Assembly: GCF_900168195.1 (NCBI RefSeq)
Contig: NZ_FUYX01000022.1
Coordinates: 1-60,570 of the forward strand
Direction of reading: 5' to 3'
Source: Allobosea thiooxidans
GTDB lineage: Bacteria > Pseudomonadota > Alphaproteobacteria > Rhizobiales > Beijerinckiaceae
DNA: 60,570 bases
How positions within the stretch are numbered: the first letter of the stretch is position 1; the number at the start of each line of letters is the position of its first letter. A program made the position numbers and the translations under genes. Below, piece by piece: positions 56,439 to 60,570 of the stretch. Below the pieces are notes generated by a model that saw nothing but the letters and a program-made list of their open reading frames with translations, searched no databases and was not told the DNA's origin.

Positions 56439-57785
56439 ATGACTTTCAGGACTTCGCTGCGGGCCGGGCTCGCGGGCCTTTCCCTCATGACGCTCTCCGC
56501 TGCCTCGGCGTTCGCGCAGGCAGCGGCCGAGGCACCGGCGGCAGCCGTGCCGAACAAGGGCGACACCGCCTGGATGCTGGTGTCCACCCTGCTCGTCCTG
56601 TTCATGACCCTGCCGGGCCTGGCGCTGTTCTATGGCGGTCTGGCGCGCTCGAAGAACATGCTTTCGGTGATGAGCCAGATCACGGCCACGGCCGCCGTGA
56701 TGTGCATCATCTGGGTCGTCTACGGCTATAGCCTCGCCTTCACCAGCGGCGGCTCGCTGACGAGCTTCATCGGCTCCTTCTCCAAGGCCTTCCTCGCCGG
56801 CGTCAGCAATGAATCGACCTCCGACACCTTCACCAAGGGCGTCGTGATTCCCGAATATGTCTTCGTCTGCTTCCAGATGACCTTCGCGATGATCACGCCG
56901 GCGCTGATCGTCGGCGGCTTCGTCGAGCGTATGAAGTTTTCGGCGCTGCTGCTCTTCGTCGCGCTCTGGGCCACCTGCGTCTATTTCCCGATGGCGCACA
57001 TGGTCTGGTTCTCGGAGGGCTATCTCTTCACCCTCGGCGCGCTCGACTTCGCCGGCGGCACGGTCGTCCACATCAATGCCGGCATCGCCGCCCTGGTCGG
57101 CGCGCTCGTGATCGGCAAGCGCATCGGCTACGGCAAGGAGCTGATGTCGCCGCACTCGCTGACGATGACGTTCATCGGCACCGCCGTGCTCTGGGTCGGC
57201 TGGTTCGGCTTCAATGCCGGCTCGAACCTGGAAGCCACGGCCGGCGCCGCCCTCGCCATGATCAACACCTTCACCGCCACCGCCGGCGCGGCGCTGGGCT
57301 GGCTCTTCATCGAGTGGATCGTCAAGGGCAAGCCCTCGCTGCTCGGCATGCTCTCCGGCATCGTCGCCGGGCTCGTCGCCGTCACGCCGGCGGCGGGCCT
57401 GATCGGACCGATGGGCGCGATCGTGCTCGGCGCCATTGCCGGCGTGGTCTGCTTCTTCTTCTGCACCACGGTGAAGAACGCCCTCGGCTATGATGATTCG
57501 CTCGATGTCTTCGGCGTCCACGGCGTCGGCGGCATCATCGGCTCGATCGGCACCGGCATCTTCGTCGCCCCCGCTCTCGGCGGCGTCGGCGTCGCCGACT
57601 ACGCCATGGGCGCGCAGGTCTGGAAGCAGTTCGTCGCGGTCGTCGTCGCGGTGGTCTGGTGCGGCATCGGCTCCTTCGTCCTGTTCAAGATCATCGACGC
57701 CGTGGTCGGCCTGCGCGTCACCTCCGACCAGGAGCGCGAGGGCCTCGACATCGCCGAGCACGGCGAGCGCGCCTACAACATCTGA
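56439..57785 (+). CDS. amtB: Ammonium transporter AmtB
   Basis: A 448-aa channel with a cleaved signal peptide (SLMTLSAASAFAQ) and eleven membrane helices. The twin-histidine pore residues are expected in GGTVVHINAGIAAL and FGVHGVGGIIG. It conducts ammonium under nitrogen limitation and is gated by GlnK, encoded just upstream. A strong terminator follows 26 bases after the stop. Confidence 0.96.
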   Translation: MTFRTSLRAGLAGLSLMTLSAASAFAQAAAEAPAAAVPNKGDTAWMLVSTLLVLFMTLPGLALFYGGLARSKNMLSVMSQITATAAVMCIIWVVYGYSLAFTSGGSLTSFIGSFSKAFLAGVSNESTSDTFTKGVVIPEYVFVCFQMTFAMITPALIVGGFVERMKFSALLLFVALWATCVYFPMAHMVWFSEGYLFTLGALDFAGGTVVHINAGIAALVGALVIGKRIGYGKELMSPHSLTMTFIGTAVLWVGWFGFNAGSNLEATAGAALAMINTFTATAGAALGWLFIEWIVKGKPSLLGMLSGIVAGLVAVTPAAGLIGPMGAIVLGAIAGVVCFFFCTTVKNALGYDDSLDVFGVHGVGGIIGSIGTGIFVAPALGGVGVADYAMGAQVWKQFVAVVVAVVWCGIGSFVLFKIIDAVVGLRVTSDQEREGLDIAEHGERAYNI

Positions 57786-57811
57786 GCGCCATCGCCCGAC
57801 ATAACGTCACG

Positions 57812-57841
57812 GCCCCGGCGGAAATCCGCCGGGGCTTTTTC
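57812..57841 (+). terminator. Intrinsic terminator after amtB
   Basis: GCCCCGGCGG (57812-57821), loop AAAT, CCGCCGGGGC (57826-57835), then TTTTTC. A perfect 10-bp stem with T-tract, closing the glnK-amtB operon. Confidence 0.92.
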
Positions 57842-57861
57842 ATTCTGCCGACGACAGTGGA

Positions 57862-58197
57862 TCAGCCGGGCGTGTTGACCACGATCTCGAGCACCTGCAC
57901 GCCGTCCGGCAGCGCGATCAGATATTCGGCATCGCGCGGCAGATGGTGGATACGGCGCGGATCCGGCCCGGCGAAGCGCGACATCGCCTCGATGCTCTCC
58001 CAATAGGAGATCGTGACGAATTCGCTGTCCGTGGCCCGATCCTCCCGGAACATCTGGACGCCGAGTGCCTTCTGCTGCAGGGGCGCCACCCCTTCGCGGC
58101 GCAGATACTTGGCATAGTCGTCGGCCTTCGCCCGCGTCGTGCGGCCGCGCCAGATCCGGGCGATGCGGGCTTGGGCCTCGGTTGGTTTCGTCGCCAT
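57862..58197 (-). CDS. Antibiotic biosynthesis monooxygenase (ABM) domain-like protein
   Basis: A 111-aa small soluble protein of dimeric alpha-beta barrel type: IARIWRGRTTRAKADDYAKYL, GVQMFREDRATDSEFVTISYWESIEAMSRFAG and a C-terminal EYLIALPDGVQVLEIVV strand fit an ABM-like fold. Such proteins act on haem, quinones or polyketides, or only bind small molecules; activity is unknown. Convergent with amtB, divergent from ftsK. Confidence 0.75.
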   Translation of the reverse strand: MATKPTEAQARIARIWRGRTTRAKADDYAKYLRREGVAPLQQKALGVQMFREDRATDSEFVTISYWESIEAMSRFAGPDPRRIHHLPRDAEYLIALPDGVQVLEIVVNTPG

Positions 58198-58295
58198 GAG
58201 CCTCTCCTCTGGTCTCCGCGAAAGACGTGCCGCGCCACCCCACGGTTCCCGGGCCTCCCGACAGGATGCGGCAGCAGCCGCATGCGTCGTCTCAA

Positions 58296-58314
58296 GGTTA
58301 AGCGGGTCTTAACC
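58296..58314. promoter_or_regulatory. CtrA-type binding box upstream of ftsK
   Basis: GGTTAAG-CGGGT-CTTAACC is a perfect inverted repeat that contains TTAA-N7-TTAAC (58298-58313), the consensus of the alphaproteobacterial cell-cycle regulator CtrA. It ends 71 bases before the ftsK ATG, a position suited to promoter control. Confidence 0.6.
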
Positions 58315-58385
58315 ACGGCTTCCTAACCTCTGGAGGATGGCCGGAATGATGCGGCCTCGACAGTCCGGACCCGACCCGAAGCCGC

Positions 58386-60570
58386 ATGCGCACCATCCGC
58401 CGTTCCCAATCGCTCATGGACCGCCTGCCCGATCCGGTGCGGGAGTTCCTGTCGCGCCGCGCGTCCGAGCTGACGGGGCTCGGCCTGCTCGCGCTGATGA
58501 TCGCCGTCTCCGTCGCGCTGGCGACCTGGTCGGTCGACGATCCCAGCCTCAACAACGCCACCAGCGGCGCCGTCCGCAACTGGCTCGGCCGGCCCGGTGC
58601 GATGATCGCCGACCTGCTGATGCAGCTCATCGGCCTCGGCGTCATCGCCCTGCTGTTCCCGCCGGTGATCTGGGCCCTGCGCCTGATCCGGTTCCACCTG
58701 TTCGACCGTGGCGCGCTCAAGCTCGGCCTCTGGGTCGTCGGCATCGCCGCGACCGCCGCCGTCGCCAGCGCGCTGCCGGCGACGCCGCGCTGGCCGCTGC
58801 CCACCGGCATGGGCGGCGTCATCGGTGACGGGCTGCTCTTCGGCTCGCGCAACGTCGCCGGCATCGCCGGCAATGCGGTCGGCAGCCTGGTCGGCTTCAT
58901 CTATGCCGGCATCGCCATCCTCGCGGTCACCGCGGCGGCCGGCTTCGGCTTCGTCACCGACGAGGACCCGTTGCCCGACGCGGATGATGCAGACGAGGGC
59001 TGGGTCGATGGCGAGGAACGTCGCGACGACGAACCCGGCATCGCCGTGATCCTGATCGGCTGGCTCGCCCATGGCGCCATGGCGCTGCGGGCAGCCATTC
59101 TGCGCCGCCTGCCGCATCCGCCACAGCCCGCGGTCGATTCCGGGCTTCTGCCGCACGACAGCGCCGGCCGCGGCAGGCGCGAGCCGCAATTCGGCGAGGC
59201 GCCTGTCAACCGGCGCGGCCCCCCCGAATTCGATCCGGAACCGCTGCCGGGCACGCGTCCGACGGCATCGGCGGGCCGCCCAGCCGACGATTTCGACGCG
59301 CCCTTCGACCTCGACGACGAGCCGCAGGACCTGCGCGACCTCAACGCACCCCGGGTGGCGATGCCGCGTGCCGCGCCCAAGCCTGGCAAGCGCATGCAGC
59401 GCGAGGCCCAGCCCTCGCTGCTCGACCGCGACTCATTCGAGCTGCCGCCGCTGACTTATCTGGCCGAGCCGAAGAAGACCGCGGCCAACACGGTTTCCGC
59501 CGATGCGCTCGAACAGAACGCCACCCTGCTCGAGGGCGTGCTCGAGGATTTCGGCGTGCGCGGCGAAATCACGCAGGTCCGGCCCGGCCCGGTCGTGACG
59601 CTCTACGAGCTCGAGCCCGCTCCGGGCACGAAGTCGTCGCGCGTGATCTCTCTCGCGGACGACATTGCGCGTTCGATGAGCGCGGTGTCGGCGCGTGTGG
59701 CGGTGGTGCAGGGCAAGAACGCGATGGGCATCGAGCTGCCCAACACCCGCCGCGAGACCGTCTTCCTGCGCGAATTGCTGGCCAGCCAGGATTTCGAGGC
59801 GACCAAGCACAAGCTCGCGCTCTGCCTCGGCAAGACCATCGGCGGCGAGCCGGTCATCGCGGATCTGGCGCGCATGCCGCATCTGCTCGTGGCGGGCACC
59901 ACCGGCTCGGGCAAGTCGGTCGCCATCAACACCATGATCCTGTCGATCCTCTACCGGCTGAAGCCGGAAGAGTGCCGCCTGATCATGGTCGATCCCAAGA
60001 TGCTGGAACTCTCCGTCTATGACGGCATCCCGCATCTGCTCACCCCGGTCGTCACCGATCCCAAGAAGGCGGTCGTCGCCCTCAAATGGGCGGTGCGCGA
60101 GATGGAGGAGCGCTACAAGAAGATGTCGAAGCTCTCGGTGCGCAACATCGACGGCTTCAACGCCAGGGTCGGCGAGGCCAAGGCGGCGGGAGAGGTCATC
60201 ACCCGCACGGTCCAGACCGGCTTCGACAAGCACTCGGGCGAGGCGATCTACGAGGAGGAGGTCATGGACCTCGAGCCTCTGCCCTATATCGTCGTCATCG
60301 TCGACGAGATGGCCGACCTGATGATGGTCGCCGGCAAGGAGATCGAGGGCACCATCCAGCGCCTGGCCCAGATGGCCCGCGCGGCGGGCATCCATGTCGT
60401 GCTGGCGACGCAGCGTCCCTCGGTCGACGTCATCACCGGCACGATCAAGGCGAACTTCCCGACCCGGATCTCCTTCCAGGTCACCTCGAAGATCGATAGC
60501 CGCACCATCCTCGGCGAGATGGGTGCCGAGCAGCTGCTCGGCCAGGGCGACATGCTCTACATGGCCGGCG
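58386..60570 (+). CDS. ftsK: DNA translocase FtsK (3' end beyond the window)
   Basis: The first 728 codons of FtsK: about four or five membrane helices in residues 25-240, a charged, proline-rich linker (about 245-365), then the motor domain. Walker A is GTTGSGKS (residues 504-511) and Walker B is YIVVIVDEMADLMM near residue 633. FtsK sits at the septum and pumps the chromosome termini into daughter cells. The C-terminal gamma domain is cut off by the window end. Start ATG 58386 (MRTIRRSQS); a second Met lies ten residues later. Confidence 0.95.
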   Translation, partial: MRTIRRSQSLMDRLPDPVREFLSRRASELTGLGLLALMIAVSVALATWSVDDPSLNNATSGAVRNWLGRPGAMIADLLMQLIGLGVIALLFPPVIWALRLIRFHLFDRGALKLGLWVVGIAATAAVASALPATPRWPLPTGMGGVIGDGLLFGSRNVAGIAGNAVGSLVGFIYAGIAILAVTAAAGFGFVTDEDPLPDADDADEGWVDGEERRDDEPGIAVILIGWLAHGAMALRAAILRRLPHPPQPAVDSGLLPHDSAGRGRREPQFGEAPVNRRGPPEFDPEPLPGTRPTASAGRPADDFDAPFDLDDEPQDLRDLNAPRVAMPRAAPKPGKRMQREAQPSLLDRDSFELPPLTYLAEPKKTAANTVSADALEQNATLLEGVLEDFGVRGEITQVRPGPVVTLYELEPAPGTKSSRVISLADDIARSMSAVSARVAVVQGKNAMGIELPNTRRETVFLRELLASQDFEATKHKLALCLGKTIGGEPVIADLARMPHLLVAGTTGSGKSVAINTMILSILYRLKPEECRLIMVDPKMLELSVYDGIPHLLTPVVTDPKKAVVALKWAVREMEERYKKMSKLSVRNIDGFNARVGEAKAAGEVITRTVQTGFDKHSGEAIYEEEVMDLEPLPYIVVIVDEMADLMMVAGKEIEGTIQRLAQMARAAGIHVVLATQRPSVDVITGTIKANFPTRISFQVTSKIDSRTILGEMGAEQLLGQGDMLYMAG

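Overview
This is about 60.6 kb of GC-rich, densely coded chromosomal DNA from an alphaproteobacterium, very probably of the order Hyphomicrobiales (Rhizobiales). Bosea or a near relative is my best guess, but the genus is inference. The order-level evidence is a complete gene set for very-long-chain (C28-type) acylation of lipid A, a DUF1476 protein (family of the alphaproteobacterial F1-ATPase zeta inhibitor), a giant 1611-aa NAD-glutamate dehydrogenase, a CtrA-type box before ftsK, and GTCAT...ATGAC palindromic repeats between genes. I see no rRNA, tRNA, CRISPR array, insertion sequence or prophage.

Layout. 0.5-8.4 kb holds single-gene units: an M23 cell-wall peptidase, an AEC transporter, gluQRS, an AlkA-like glycosylase, an HpcH/HpaI aldolase, a Tat-exported PhoD-like phosphatase and the DUF1476 protein. 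8.7-11.1 kb carries purC, a lipoprotein gene, purS and purQ, with a parS-like palindrome before purS. 11.2-14.6 kb holds cytochrome c maturation genes (ccmG, ccmD, ccmC, then ccmB, ccmA, all minus strand), split by a small plus-strand gene. 14.8-17.5 kb is aconitase. 17.7-24.5 kb is the lipid A very-long-chain fatty acid operon: acpXL, fabZXL, a ketosynthase-like partner without the active-site Cys, an intact ketosynthase, a FabG-like reductase, an inserted ParDE/RelE-type toxin-antitoxin pair with its own operator, a zinc-type medium-chain reductase, and the lpxXL acyltransferase. Together these could supply every step of a dedicated elongation cycle and the final transfer to lipid A.

24.5-34.8 kb is mixed housekeeping: a DUF1223 protein, two TPM-domain proteins with lemA, gamma-glutamyltransferase, rlmN, an IalB-like secreted protein, a quinone reductase-like enzyme, DUF1232, an SDR and a MORN-type protein. 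34.8-35.9 kb is a RES/Xre toxin-antitoxin operon with nested palindromes at its operator. 36-41 kb has yciB, ftsY, an RluA-type pseudouridine synthase, a pterin dehydratase, thpR and an aldo-keto reductase. 41.1-45.2 kb is an arylesterase divergent from an ABC ATPase and FtsX-like permease pair (the tesA-ybbAP arrangement). 45.4-55.8 kb contains a Bax-inhibitor-1 protein, a GNAT, DUF2794, an AhpD-like protein, NAD-GDH, a Trm112 protein, a UbiH-type hydroxylase and TesB. 55.9-57.8 kb is glnK-amtB behind a recognisable sigma54 promoter with an NtrC-like dyad. The window ends inside ftsK.

The observations most worth following are the toxin-antitoxin module inside the lipid A operon, the ketosynthase pair that resembles a KS/chain-length-factor heterodimer, the parS-like site, the CtrA box at ftsK, and a stray plus-strand terminator that may end an unannotated small RNA near 47.3-47.6 kb.
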